Assembly: GCA_963792175.1 (NCBI GenBank) | Contig: CAWBVG010000002.1 | Span: 1 to 64,000 of the forward strand | DNA length: 64,000 nucleotides | Direction: 5' to 3' | Origin: CAWBVG01 sp963792175 | Lineage (GTDB): Bacteria > Acidobacteriota > Vicinamibacteria > Vicinamibacterales > CAVVIG01 | Shown: positions 10,006 through 18,621 of the stretch, one piece after another | How the letters are laid out: each line of letters starts with the position of its first letter | Numbering within the stretch: the stretch's first letter is position 1 | The notes under the pieces: model-generated | What the model was told of the DNA's origin: nothing | Database searches by the model: none | What the model saw: the letters and a program-made list of their open reading frames with translations, nothing else | Program-made: the position numbers and the translations under genes

Positions 10006-11350
10006 CTCCACGGTGCCCGGCGGCCTTCGCCGTGTGCTCGGTCTCGGCTTTGGTCTGGCGGTCATCGTCGGCAGCACGCTGGGCATCGGAATTCTCCGGA
10101 CGCCCGGCCTGGTCGCCGGCCAGCTCTCGAGTCCGTCATCCATTCTTCTCGTGTGGATCGTCGGCGGCCTGTTCACGCTGCTCGGCGCGGTGTGCTTTGC
10201 CGAGCTCGGGACGATGCTGCCGCGCGAGGGCGGGTACTACGTCTACGCGCGCCAGGCGTTCGGCGACACCGTGGGATTCGCGGTCGGCTGGACGGACTGG
10301 CTGAGTTACTGCGCCGTCCTCGGGTACGTGTCCATTGGTCTCGGCGAACTGGCCGGTGTTCTGGTACCGGCCCTGTCGTCGTCGGTCACGGTCGTGGCGA
10401 TCGCCTCGCTCGTCGGTCTGGTGGCCTTGCAGTGGGCGGGCGTGCAGGTGAGCAGCCGCTTTCAGCAGGCGGCGACGGCCGTGAAGTTCTTCGCGTTTCT
10501 GGCGCTGGTCGTCGCGGCGTTCGCGATCGGCGGCACGCCGAACGCCCCGGCCGCCGCGGCGGCGACCGCCTCGATTGGCGGCGTGGTGTTCGCGCTGCAG
10601 GCCGTCGTGATCACATATGGCGGGTGGCAGAGCGCGCTGTACTTCTCTGAAGAAGATCGGGATCCGGCCGGCAACATCCCGCGTTCGATGATCGGCGGCG
10701 TCCTCGCGGTCATCGTCGTCTACCTGCTGGTCAACCTCGCACTGCTGCGCGTGTTGCCGTTGGGCGATCTCGGGCGCTCGACGTTTCCGGCAGCCGACGC
10801 GGCCAAGGTCATGGTCGGTCCCGGTGGCGACCGGATCATCGCGGCGCTGTCGGTGATTTCCCTGCCGCCGATGCTGAACGCGATCATGATGATTGGGACG
10901 CGCATTCTGTTCGCGATGGGTCGAGACGGCCTCCTGTGGAGAAGGGCCGCGACGGTCGGGGCCGGCGGCACACCAACCGTCGCGACGCTGGTCACGACGG
11001 CGGTCGCGGTGGTCGGGATTCTCAGCGGCACCTTTCAGCGGCTCGTCGCCATCACCGCGTTTTTTCTCGTGCTGAACTACAGCATCTGCAGCCTGGCGCT
11101 CGTGGTGCTGCGGCGGCGCGAGCCGGCACGTCCGCGTCCGTTCCGCGCGTGGGGCTATCCGTGGTCGGCGGGCATCGTGCTGATTGGCGCCGTCGCGCTG
11201 GTCGCCGGCACGCTGGTCGGCGACAGCGTCAACGGCGCCGGGGGGCTGGCGCTGCTCGCCGCGGGGCTTGCCGGCCGCGCGATCGTCAAACGGCAAGCGA
11301 AGGAACACGCGGACCGCGAGGATGTCGAAACCGGCCGGGCGCCTCTATAA
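9986..11350 (+). CDS. APC-family amino acid permease
   Basis: Integral membrane transporter of about 12 helices, intact. The family signature in helix 1 (VIVGSTLGIGILRTPG) is followed by SSPSSILLVWIVGGLFTLLG and FAELGTMLPREGGYYVYARQ. Helix 6 has VVITYGGWQSALYFSEE, and the loop before helix 9 is FAMGRDGLLW. The open frame begins at a TTG at 9986 inside the cupin gene. A GTG at 10013, eight bases after the cupin stop, is an equally good start (VPGGLRRVLGLGFG). It probably takes up or exchanges amino acids; specificity cannot be read. It lies in a run of plus-strand genes through metF. Confidence 0.88.
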   Translation: MSPSSRSSTVPGGLRRVLGLGFGLAVIVGSTLGIGILRTPGLVAGQLSSPSSILLVWIVGGLFTLLGAVCFAELGTMLPREGGYYVYARQAFGDTVGFAVGWTDWLSYCAVLGYVSIGLGELAGVLVPALSSSVTVVAIASLVGLVALQWAGVQVSSRFQQAATAVKFFAFLALVVAAFAIGGTPNAPAAAAATASIGGVVFALQAVVITYGGWQSALYFSEEDRDPAGNIPRSMIGGVLAVIVVYLLVNLALLRVLPLGDLGRSTFPAADAAKVMVGPGGDRIIAALSVISLPPMLNAIMMIGTRILFAMGRDGLLWRRAATVGAGGTPTVATLVTTAVAVVGILSGTFQRLVAITAFFLVLNYSICSLALVVLRRREPARPRPFRAWGYPWSAGIVLIGAVALVAGTLVGDSVNGAGGLALLAAGLAGRAIVKRQAKEHADREDVETGRAPL

Positions 11351-11373
11351 TGCCCGCCCAGGGGAGGCATCAG

Positions 11374-12659
11374 ATGAGGCGACAGCAGCTCGGCGCAGCA
11401 GCGGCGTTTCTCATCGCGGTCGGCGGTCTCGGTCTGTCGTCCACGCTCCTCGAGCGTCGTGCCGCGGCGCAGGCGAAGGGCGCCGTGCAGGCGCCGCGGT
11501 TCGAGGTCGATCCGCTCTGGCCGAAGCCGCTGCCCAACAAGTGGATTCTCGGCCAGACGATCGGCGTGTCGGTCGATGCGCAGGACCACGTCTGGATCAT
11601 CCATCGCGCCGGCTCGCTCGAGCCGGGCGAGGTGCACGCCACGACCAATCCGCCGACGGCGCAGTGCTGCGCGCCGGCCCCGCCGATTCTGGAATTCGAC
11701 GCCGCCGGCACTCTCGTGGGCCATTGGGGCGGTCCCGGTCAAGGCTACGACTGGCCGGACTCGAATCACGGCATCACGGTCGACTACAAGGGCAACGTCT
11801 GGATTGGCGGCAACGGCCGCGGCCCTTCGACGGCTCAGGGCAGGCGCCGGCGGCCGGCCGCGGACAGCCCGCCGCGGGGCAGAACCGCCAGCAGGACGAA
11901 AGTCAGGTCGGCGGCGTGCAGTCGTTCAACGACAACATGGTGTTGAAGTTCACGCGCGACGGCAAGTTCCTGATGCAGATCGGGAAGCCGCGCTCGAGCA
12001 AGGGCAGCAACGACCTCGCCAACCTCCGGCTGCCGGCGAAGACCTTCCTCGACAAAGAGACCAACGAGCTGTACGTCGCGGACGGCTACGGCAATCACCG
12101 GGTGATCGTGTTCGACGCCGACACCGGCAAGTACAAGCGGCACTGGGGCGCGTACGGCAACAAGCCCGACGATGTCGATCTGGGGCGATACGATCCGAAG
12201 GCGCCGCCCGCCAAGCAGTTCAGGAACCCGGTCCACTGCGCGGATCTGTCGGTCGACCGCCTGTTATACGTCTGCGACCGCGTCAACGATCGGATTCAGG
12301 TCTTCAAGCCCGATGGCACGTTCGTCAAGGAAGGCTTCTACAACAAGGAGACACTGGGATCCGGATCGGCCTGGGACGTCGCCTTCTCCCGCGATCCTCA
12401 GCAGAAGTTTCTGTACCTGGCCGACGGCGAAAACGACAAGGTGCACGTGATCCTGCGCGACACGCTGGAGCTTCTCACCAGCTTTGGGGAGGGTGGACGG
12501 CAGCCGGGCGAGTTCTACGGCGTGCACAGTATCGCCACCGACTCGAAAGGCAACATCTACACGACTGAAACCTACCGCGGACAGCGTGTGCAGAAGTTCA
12601 CCTACAAGGGACTCGCGCCTGTCACGAAGAAGGACCAGGGAGTCGTCTGGCCGAAATGA
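11374..12659 (+). CDS. Secreted NHL-repeat beta-propeller protein
   Basis: ATG 11374 follows GGGGAGG at 11361-11367. The signal peptide (MRRQQLGAAAAFLIAVGGLG) gives an exported protein of about 425 residues. Propeller blades show NHL signatures: LYVADGYGNHRVIVFDADTG, VCDRVNDRIQVFKPDG, YLADGENDKVHV and IYTTETYRGQRVQKF. One frameshift near 11825-11840 splits NGRGP from the QA/G-rich linker. NHL propellers bind partners or act as lyases and hydrolases (for example peptidyl-alpha-hydroxyglycine lyase); no catalytic set is evident. The stop overlaps the metF start (ATGA), so the two are likely translationally coupled although the products sit in different compartments. Confidence 0.8.
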
Positions 12660-13576
12660 TTCGATTCATCCGCGACATCTTCGCGAACGCCAGCGCGGTG
12701 CGCCGCCCGGTCGTCTCGTTCGAGTTCTTTCCGACGAAGACCGATGAGGGCGAGCGGGCGCTCCTCGAGAAAACGATTCCCGCACTCCGTACGCTGAACC
12801 CGGATTTCTGCTCCGTCACGTACGGCGCCGGCGGCGGCACCCGCGACAAGACGCTCGGCATCGTCGATCGGATTCAGCGCGAGCACGAGATCACCGCGAT
12901 GGCGCACCTGACGTGCGTCAACGCGACGATCGACGAGACGCGCACCGTCCTCGAGCAGACGCGAGCCCTGGGCATCACCAACGTCCTGGCGTTGCGCGGC
13001 GATCCGCCGAACGGCGGCGAGTTCGTCAGAACCGAAGGCGGCTTCGAGTACTCCTATCAGCTGGTTCAGTGCATTCGCGAGGTCGGCGAGTTCTCGATCG
13101 GCGTCGCCGGCTTTCCGGAAGGACACATTGCCTGCAAGGAAGGCAAGCAGGTGGACTGGCAGAGACTGAAGCAGAAGATCGATTGCGGCGCCGACTTCGT
13201 GATTACGCAGCTGTTCTTCGACAACCGGCACTACTTCGAGTGTCGCGAGTTCCTGGCCGCTCAGGGCGTCTCGGTCCCGATCGTGCCGGGCATCCTGCCG
13301 ATTCTCAGCGCCTCGCAAATCAAGCGCTTCGTGGCGCTGTGCGGCGCCGACCTGCCCGCGCCGCTGCTGTCGGAGCTGGAGAAGCGCGGCGACGACGACC
13401 AGGCGGTGTCGCAGTTCGGCATCGACTACGCCACGACGCAGTGCGAAGAGCTGCTGCGGGAGGGGGCGCCCGGCCTCCACTTCTACACGCTCAACAAAGC
13501 CCGATCGACGACCGAAGTCGTCACGAACCTCGCGCTCGATCCGCTCGCCTTCGGCGAGGCGGCATCGACTGTCTGA
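12656..13576 (+). CDS. metF: Methylenetetrahydrofolate reductase
   Basis: Flavoprotein that reduces 5,10-methylene-THF to 5-methyl-THF for methionine synthesis. 306 residues, intact and of normal length. The N-terminal motif SFEFFPTKTDEGERALL contains the catalytic Glu. FCSVTYGAGGGTRDKT, NVLALRGDPP and GVAGFPEGH are FAD/folate-site motifs, followed by FVITQLFFDNRHYF and VPGILPILS. The start is fixed by ATGA overlap with the upstream propeller gene. The last 56 bp overlap the convergent winged-helix gene. Confidence 0.95.
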   Translation: MIRFIRDIFANASAVRRPVVSFEFFPTKTDEGERALLEKTIPALRTLNPDFCSVTYGAGGGTRDKTLGIVDRIQREHEITAMAHLTCVNATIDETRTVLEQTRALGITNVLALRGDPPNGGEFVRTEGGFEYSYQLVQCIREVGEFSIGVAGFPEGHIACKEGKQVDWQRLKQKIDCGADFVITQLFFDNRHYFECREFLAAQGVSVPIVPGILPILSASQIKRFVALCGADLPAPLLSELEKRGDDDQAVSQFGIDYATTQCEELLREGAPGLHFYTLNKARSTTEVVTNLALDPLAFGEAASTV

Positions 13577-14666
13577 CGTCATCGGCTCCTGGCCGTGGTC
13601 GCGACACGCACGGCATGGCCGAGAAATGCGCCGTATCGGCGAGCGGCTCGTCCACGGCTCGCCGCACGCGGCCGGTGAGTGGCGCGAAGGCGCTGAGGGT
13701 CACGAGGGTCTCGTGTTCGCTCGGTGTGGACTTCCAGGTCCCAGCCACCCGTCCATTCACAACAATCGTCGAACCGAACAGCAGGTTCGTGCCTGGTTTG
13801 CAGTAGCGCGAATCGACGACGGCGCTGCGATCCTTGTAGGCAACCAGATATTCGTCGTACACCGGCAGGAGGTGCGCGGCTCCGGCCGGCCGCCGCACGG
13901 CACGCCTAGACGACGGAAGCCAGCAGACGCTGCCGTCGATCACGTGACGTGACAGATCGCTGCCGGCCATCTCGATGCCGGATCGGGCGTCCGCCGTCGT
14001 CAGTCCCGACCACCACACGAAGTCCTGCAGCGTCGCCGGTCCGCGGCTGGTGAAGTACCGACGCGCCAGCTCCGTCAGCGCCTCATCGCGTGTGAGCGCC
14101 TTGCTCCTCGGCACCCGCTCCTCGAGCAAGGCGTACGTGAATGCCTTGCCGGCTCGCGGTCCGCTGCAGATCAGGCCATCGAGCTCCGCGCGCATCAGGA
14201 GCAGGACAGCCCGAAGCCCGTCTGCCGGAATCCCTGCACGCTGAAACGTCTGCCGCAGCTCGCCACGCGTCAGGTGCCGGCCGCCACGGAGAGCGGTTGC
14301 CAGCACCTTCCGGCTCCGTTTGAACGCGGCGTCATCGAGCGACACGTGCCGGGCGTAGGAGGCGATCGTGGCCTTGAGGCGCGGGCCGGTCAGCTCGAGC
14401 ATCCAGCGGATGTCTGCCGGCGCCACGAAGTGCCAGGTCGGCCGAAGGACGTGCGTCCGCAGGATCTCTCCTGCGGCAAAGGCCCGCTCGATGGCTTCGT
14501 CCGTCGCGCGCCGCATGCGTTGACCGATCGCCCACTTCGCAGGGGAGTACTCCTGAGCCTGAACGGCGCCCAGCCAGCTCACGACATCAGCCGGCTTCTT
14601 GAACTGGGGTGACGTGAGCCGCTGGTGGTGAAGCCTCGTGTGAGGCACATCCGAGGGGCGCATCAT
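13521..14666 (-). CDS. Winged-helix DNA-binding domain-containing protein
   Basis: 381 residues, intact, of the large family with several winged-helix modules (HTH_42, AlkX/YcaQ-like). Typical positions are the N-terminal LTSPQFKKPADVVSWLGAVQ and AQEYSPAKWAIGQRM, then RTHVLRPTWHFVAPADIRWM (the family hallmark), TLQDFVWWSGLTTADAR, and near the C-terminus HLLPVYDEYLVAYKDRS. YcaQ-type relatives unhook DNA interstrand crosslinks, but many members are uncharacterised and this one is not assigned. The start overlaps the stop of the kinase-BRCT gene by 4 bp, so the two form an operon. Confidence 0.8.
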   Translation of the reverse strand: MMRPSDVPHTRLHHQRLTSPQFKKPADVVSWLGAVQAQEYSPAKWAIGQRMRRATDEAIERAFAAGEILRTHVLRPTWHFVAPADIRWMLELTGPRLKATIASYARHVSLDDAAFKRSRKVLATALRGGRHLTRGELRQTFQRAGIPADGLRAVLLLMRAELDGLICSGPRAGKAFTYALLEERVPRSKALTRDEALTELARRYFTSRGPATLQDFVWWSGLTTADARSGIEMAGSDLSRHVIDGSVCWLPSSRRAVRRPAGAAHLLPVYDEYLVAYKDRSAVVDSRYCKPGTNLLFGSTIVVNGRVAGTWKSTPSEHETLVTLSAFAPLTGRVRRAVDEPLADTAHFSAMPCVSRPRPGADDVRQSMPPRRRRADRARGS

Positions 14667-15826
14667 CGACGCGCGGCGACCAGGCGCCAGAACTGCTTTT
14701 CGTTCAGCAGCGTGATTCGCTGCCCCTTCTCGCGCAGGCGTTTGATCTCCATCAGCTTCAGTCCTGCTTCGCGGCCCGCGGCCTGCAACGGATTCGGCCG
14801 GCCCCGGACGACGACGCTCGTCTTCGCCGAGGGGCCGCTATGGATGATGGCGCCGGCGCGGCGGGCGGCACGAATCGCCTCGCTGCGGCGCTTGCTCAGG
14901 ATGCCGGTGAACGCGAGATGGACGCCTTTCAGCGTTCGGAGCACACCGACCTTGAGCGTGGGCGGTGGATGGGTGAGCGCGGCGATCATTTCGTGGGCGT
15001 TCTCGTAGCGTTTCCGGCGCTCGCCGATGCAGCGATAGACGATCTCCTTCAGGTGATCCGAGCACGTCAGCCGGCGGATTTCATACGGCCGCATCCGTGT
15101 CTGCGCGTCGCCTTTGATCAACATCCCGAGCAGCTGGCCGACCTGATACACGTCGTCGCGCGCCTGCCAGCGCGGTGTCGCGCGCGCGAGGATGTCGCTC
15201 GGCGCCGTCAGGGCGTTCATCGTGTGTGCGGTGATGCCGCGCTGGTCGCTCTGCTGACGGACGATCCCGAAATCGCCCAGCTTCAGGCGCCGGCCGTCGC
15301 AGACGAACACGTTGAGCGGCGTCAGGTCGCGGTGAAGCGCCTGGCCGCGATGCAGCTTGCCGAGCACCTCCAGAATCCCGGCGATCTCGCGCCGGGCGCC
15401 AGCTTCCGACCAACCTTTGCCGCCGCGCGACAGGTAGGCGCTCAAGTCGCCGTGCCGCGCGTACTCGAGCGTCAGACAGTACAGGACGTTGCCATCGGCG
15501 CGCACCAACGGAAAGGCGTCGTACACTCGAATCGCACGTGGATGGCCGTCGAGCAGCTGGCCGAAGTAGGCCTCGCGAAGCCAGCCGTCGATGCGCGCAC
15601 TCACCTTGACGCAGACGACCTCCGGGACGACCGGCGAGCGGCCGAGCCTCGTCGAGAGATAGACCTGACCGAAGCCGCCTTCGCCGAGCAGCCGTTCGAT
15701 GCGGTACTGGAGTCCGGTTTCCGGGCTCGCCAGGACGCGTCCGGCCAGCAGACGTGTTTGCGCACGATCGAGCCCGACGCGCGGGCGGCTGACGGTGCGA
15801 GTGGTGGCGATGGATGCGTGCTTCAT
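14663..15826 (-). CDS. Ser/Thr protein kinase with C-terminal BRCT domain
   Basis: 387 residues, intact. The Hanks-type kinase domain is at about residues 35-290: glycine loop LLGEGGFGQVYLS, Lys in VVCVKVSAR, catalytic loop LHRDLTPLNVFV, Mg motif LGDFGIVR. The usual Lys two residues after the catalytic Asp is Thr here. From about residue 299 a BRCT fold follows: LKGVHLAFTGILSKRRSEAI, then RRAGAIIHSGPSAKTSVVV, and the closing ITLLNEKQFWRL. Bacterial BRCT domains are mostly known from the NAD-dependent DNA ligase, so this fusion is unusual. There is no transmembrane helix, so it is a cytoplasmic kinase. It is co-transcribed with the winged-helix gene and divergent from the sensor kinase at 15850. 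Confidence 0.85.
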   Translation of the reverse strand: MKHASIATTRTVSRPRVGLDRAQTRLLAGRVLASPETGLQYRIERLLGEGGFGQVYLSTRLGRSPVVPEVVCVKVSARIDGWLREAYFGQLLDGHPRAIRVYDAFPLVRADGNVLYCLTLEYARHGDLSAYLSRGGKGWSEAGARREIAGILEVLGKLHRGQALHRDLTPLNVFVCDGRRLKLGDFGIVRQQSDQRGITAHTMNALTAPSDILARATPRWQARDDVYQVGQLLGMLIKGDAQTRMRPYEIRRLTCSDHLKEIVYRCIGERRKRYENAHEMIAALTHPPPTLKVGVLRTLKGVHLAFTGILSKRRSEAIRAARRAGAIIHSGPSAKTSVVVRGRPNPLQAAGREAGLKLMEIKRLREKGQRITLLNEKQFWRLVAARR

Positions 15827-15849
15827 CGGACGGACTAGAATCGCAGATT

Positions 15850-17022
15850 GTGAGCGTTCGTCAAAGACGATCTCGGCGCCGCCTGTCGCAGACCCGTGCG
15901 CTGCGGGTGCTCAAGGAAGTTGCCGAAGCGCTCAACAGCGCGACGACGGAGCAGCGCGCGACCAGCGAAGCGTTGAGCCGCATGGTCGATCTGCTCGGCG
16001 TCGAAACCGGCTGGGTCTGGCTCCGCGAGTCGGACTCCGGCCATTTCTACAACGCCGCCGTTCAGAACCTGCCGCCGTATCTCCAGGAACCGGTGCGCAT
16101 GACCGGGCGATCCTGCTGGTGCCTCGAGCTGTTTCGAAAAGGGCAGTTGACCGCGCGCAACATCGACGTCGTCGAATGCAGCCGCCTCGCGCCGGCCGTC
16201 GCGTCGGCGGAGGCCGCATCGACCGCCGGGCTGCGCTGCCATGCCAGCGTGCCGCTCTACGCCGGCGAGCGGCCGCTCGGCGTGATGAACCTCGCGATGC
16301 GCGGCTGGCGGCGCCTGACCCGCCAGGAGCTCGATCTGTTGACGACGATTGCGGATCAGGTCGGCGTCGCCGTCGAACGGGCGCGGCTCGCCGAGCAGTC
16401 GGTGGAGCACGCGCGTCACGACGAACGCTCCAGGATCGCGCGCGACGTCCACGACACGCTCGCGCAGGACTTCACCGCCATCGGCTTGCATCTCGAGGCC
16501 GGTCTCTCGCAGATCGGGCCGCGTCACGACGCCCGCCCGGCGCTGACGATGGCGCTCGATGCCGCCCGCCAGGGGCTCGAAGAAGCACGGCGCTCGATTG
16601 CCAGCATCCGATCGTCCCCGCTCGAGAATCGCTCGCTCGCCGAGGGCCTCACGGCGCTGGCGCGCCAGTTCACGGCCGAGACCGGCGTGCGCGTGCAGGT
16701 GGACATTGCCAACACGGGTCCGCTGCCGAGGGAAACGGAATCGGAGCTGTTTCGCATCACCGGCGAAGCGCTGACCAACGTGCGCAAGCACGCCAAGGCC
16801 CGGGAGGTGTCGCTTCGCCTGGCGGTCGTGCGCAAGCGTTTGCGGCTCACCGTTACCGATACCGGTGCGGGGTTTCGGACGCGAGGCGCGCGTCTTCGCG
16901 GGTTCGGCTTGTCGAGCATCGAAGGCCGGGCGCGCAGCGTCGGCGGGCACGCGACCATCCGCAGTGCGCCCGGACGCGGCACGACTGTGACCGTCAGCGT
17001 CCCTCTGGCGCCGAATGATTAA
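15850..17022 (+). CDS. GAF-domain sensor histidine kinase (NarL-type, HisKA_3)
   Basis: Soluble sensor kinase of about 390 residues. A basic N-terminus is followed by a GAF domain (about 25-190; SRMVDLLGVETGWVWLRESD, PVRMTGRSCWCLELF, HASVPLYAGERPLGVMNLA). The HisKA_3 dimerisation domain has its phosphoacceptor His in ERSRIARDVHDTLAQDFTAI. The HATPase_c domain has N-box ITGEALTNVRKHAKA and G-boxes VTDTGAGFRTRG and GFGLSSIEGRA. A GTG at 15850 is chosen because earlier starts run into the divergent kinase gene. The 3' end overlaps the regulator gene by 8 bp, so the two form a two-component pair. The Cys residues in the GAF could bind a cofactor, which is only a possibility. Confidence 0.85.
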   Translation: MSVRQRRSRRRLSQTRALRVLKEVAEALNSATTEQRATSEALSRMVDLLGVETGWVWLRESDSGHFYNAAVQNLPPYLQEPVRMTGRSCWCLELFRKGQLTARNIDVVECSRLAPAVASAEAASTAGLRCHASVPLYAGERPLGVMNLAMRGWRRLTRQELDLLTTIADQVGVAVERARLAEQSVEHARHDERSRIARDVHDTLAQDFTAIGLHLEAGLSQIGPRHDARPALTMALDAARQGLEEARRSIASIRSSPLENRSLAEGLTALARQFTAETGVRVQVDIANTGPLPRETESELFRITGEALTNVRKHAKAREVSLRLAVVRKRLRLTVTDTGAGFRTRGARLRGFGLSSIEGRARSVGGHATIRSAPGRGTTVTVSVPLAPND

Positions 17023-17839
17023 GGTGCTCGTCGTCGAGGATCACCCCATCGTGCGCGAAGGGGTGATGACGGTGCTCGAGCGCGAGCGGGACATCAAGGT
17101 GGTCGGCGCGGCCGAGACGTCGCGCGAAGGCCTGCGATTGGCCGCGACGCTTCGTCCTGATGTCGTCCTTCTCGACTTGAAGCTGCCCGACGCCGACGCG
17201 TTCGATGGCGTCGCCAGCTTCGCGCGCGAGGGACGCAGCATCGTGGTGTTCACCGCCTACGATTCGGACGAGGACGTGTTCCGCGCGATTCGCGGCGGGG
17301 CGCGCGGATACCTGCTGAAGGGATCGCCGGCGGCGGACATCGCGCAGGCCGTTCGTCAGACGCACGCCGGCGAGTCGTATCTCAGTCCGCGCATCGCCGC
17401 GAAGCTCGTCAAAGGGGTCACGGAACGCCGCGGCCGCGCGGGACTGCTGAGCGGCCGCGAGCGCGGCGTGCTGCGCCTGGTCGCGGCAGGGCAGTCCAAC
17501 CGCCAGATTGCGGAGACGCTGAAGATCTCCGAGCGGACCGTCAAGTTTCACGTGACCGCGATTTTCAACAAGCTCGGCGCGGACAACCGGGCGCAGGCGG
17601 TGGCGATTGCCGCCGAGCGCGGGCTGCTGTCGCGACCGCTACGAACATCTGGTAATGGGCTATCGGGCAATCGGGTAGTTGATTGGCTTGTTGACAGCCA
17701 ATCTGACAGTTCAGCTACCCGAGCACCCAAGTACCCGATTACCCTATTATCCGGCGACACCTGTCCGTTCGGACAGGTCCCCGCCTGTCCCGACGGCCGA
17801 AGGCACCAGACGCTTGCGAGTCCTACCATCGGGTCATGA
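17015..17839 (+). CDS. NarL/FixJ-type response regulator with repeat-derived C-terminal extension
   Basis: Receiver domain at residues 1-120: acidic pair in VVEDHPIVREG, acceptor Asp in DVVLLDLKLPD, Lys in YLLKGSP. The LuxR-type helix-turn-helix follows at about 145-205: LSGRERGVLRLVAAGQSNRQ and ISERTVKFHVTAIFNKLGA. Partner of the overlapping upstream kinase. NarL-type regulators normally stop about ten residues after the HTH (here at AERGLLSRP). This frame instead runs on for about 60 residues through the inverted octamer array at 17653-17749 and ends in an ATGA overlap with the SDR gene. The extension has no domain-like character. Confidence 0.85.
   Translation: MIKVLVVEDHPIVREGVMTVLERERDIKVVGAAETSREGLRLAATLRPDVVLLDLKLPDADAFDGVASFAREGRSIVVFTAYDSDEDVFRAIRGGARGYLLKGSPAADIAQAVRQTHAGESYLSPRIAAKLVKGVTERRGRAGLLSGRERGVLRLVAAGQSNRQIAETLKISERTVKFHVTAIFNKLGADNRAQAVAIAAERGLLSRPLRTSGNGLSGNRVVDWLVDSQSDSSATRAPKYPITLLSGDTCPFGQVPACPDGRRHQTLASPTIGS
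17653..17749. repeat. Inverted array of octamer words (TAATNGGG family)
   Basis: The left arm (17653-17681) repeats an 8-bp word: TAATGGGC, TATCGGGC, AATCGGGT. The right arm (17712-17749) carries the complement with the same period: CTACCCGA, GCACCCAA, GTACCCGA, TTACCCTA. The centre holds a second inverted repeat, GATTGGCT with AGCCAATC. The same word arrangement occurs at 61373-61456. It could form a long imperfect hairpin. Confidence 0.75.
17759..17778. terminator. Perfect short hairpin, possible terminator or regulatory stem-loop
   Basis: ACCTGTCC and GGACAGGT form a perfect 8-bp stem around a GTTC loop, immediately after the octamer array and 58 bp before the SDR start. There is no following run of T, so intrinsic termination is not supported. 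It may instead pause transcription or belong to the repeat. Confidence 0.4.
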
Positions 17840-18621
17840 CAACCCAACTGAACGAACGCCTCGACGGCGTCCGCATCGCGATCACAGGCGGCACCTCGGG
17901 TCTGGGCCTCGCGCTGGTCGGCGAGCTCACACGCCGCGGCGCGCGCGTGGCGTTCGTCGCCCGCACGCGCGAACGCGTCGACGACGTCGCCCGCGCTCAT
18001 CCCAACGCGTACGGCATCGTCGGCGACGTCGCGTCGAAGGAAGACATCTACCCGATCGCGCTGCAAATCCTCGGCGGCCTTGGCGGGCTGGACGTACTCG
18101 TCAACAACGCGTCGAGCCTCGGTCCGGTTCCGCTCGCGCTCCTGGCTGACACCGAGTGTGAAGATCTCGAGCAGGCGCTCGCGACCAACGTCCTCGGACC
18201 CTTCCGTCTCACGAAAGCGCTGCTCGGCGCGCTGGCGGCGTCCGCGAGGGAAAGCCTGCCTCGCCTCGAACCTTGAGGCGCCGATGGCGCGAAGGCGGGA
18301 AGCGTCGTGGTGAATATCTCGAGCGATGCCGCCATCAACGCGTACCCGCAGTGGGGTGCGTACGGCGCGAGCAAGGCGGCGCTGCACCATCTGACGCGCA
18401 TCTGGGATGAAGAGCTGGCACCGCAGGGGGTCCATTTCCTGTCGCTGGATCCGGGCGACATGGACACGCCGCTGCACGCGCTGGCGGTGCCCGACGCCGA
18501 TCCGTCCACGCTCAAGCGTCCTGAAGCAGCCGCGCGCGAGATCGCGGATGCCATCGCGGGCCGTCTTCGCGGCGCTGGTGCGGAGGTGAGACGAGCGGAC
18601 GCCGTCGGAGCCGCGCCATGA
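17836..18621 (+). CDS. Short-chain dehydrogenase/reductase with in-frame TGA inside an inserted repeat
   Basis: NAD(P)-dependent oxidoreductase with a Rossmann fold. The cofactor motif is ITGGTSGLGLALVGEL. DVLVNNASSLGP carries the NNAS motif. The catalytic Ser is in VVVNISSDAA, and the Tyr and Lys are in YGASKAALHHL. Between LLGALAASARE and KAGSVVVNISS lies an extra segment of about 46 bp (18254-18299) that matches the palindromic element and contains a TGA at 18274-18276. The frame is otherwise continuous. The element therefore appears to have interrupted the gene, or TGA is an error for TGC, the codon found at the same place in a sister copy at 39773-39820. The end overlaps the QueA-like start (ATGA). 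Confidence 0.75.
18254..18299. repeat. Palindromic element inside the SDR gene
   Basis: Begins GCCTGCCTCGCC and ends GCGCGAAGGCGGG, like the copies in the SelA-like gene. It is read in the same frame there (…AKAG at its end) but has TGA where the sister copy has TGC. Inner inverted repeat: CGCCTC with GAGGCG. Confidence 0.65.

Noticed and set aside
8527..10176. 549-codon minus-strand frame across the aldo/keto reductase and cupin genes
   Set aside because: It only captures the true reductase N-terminus (MDYRRLG) in passing; the rest is a shadow of the cupin gene.
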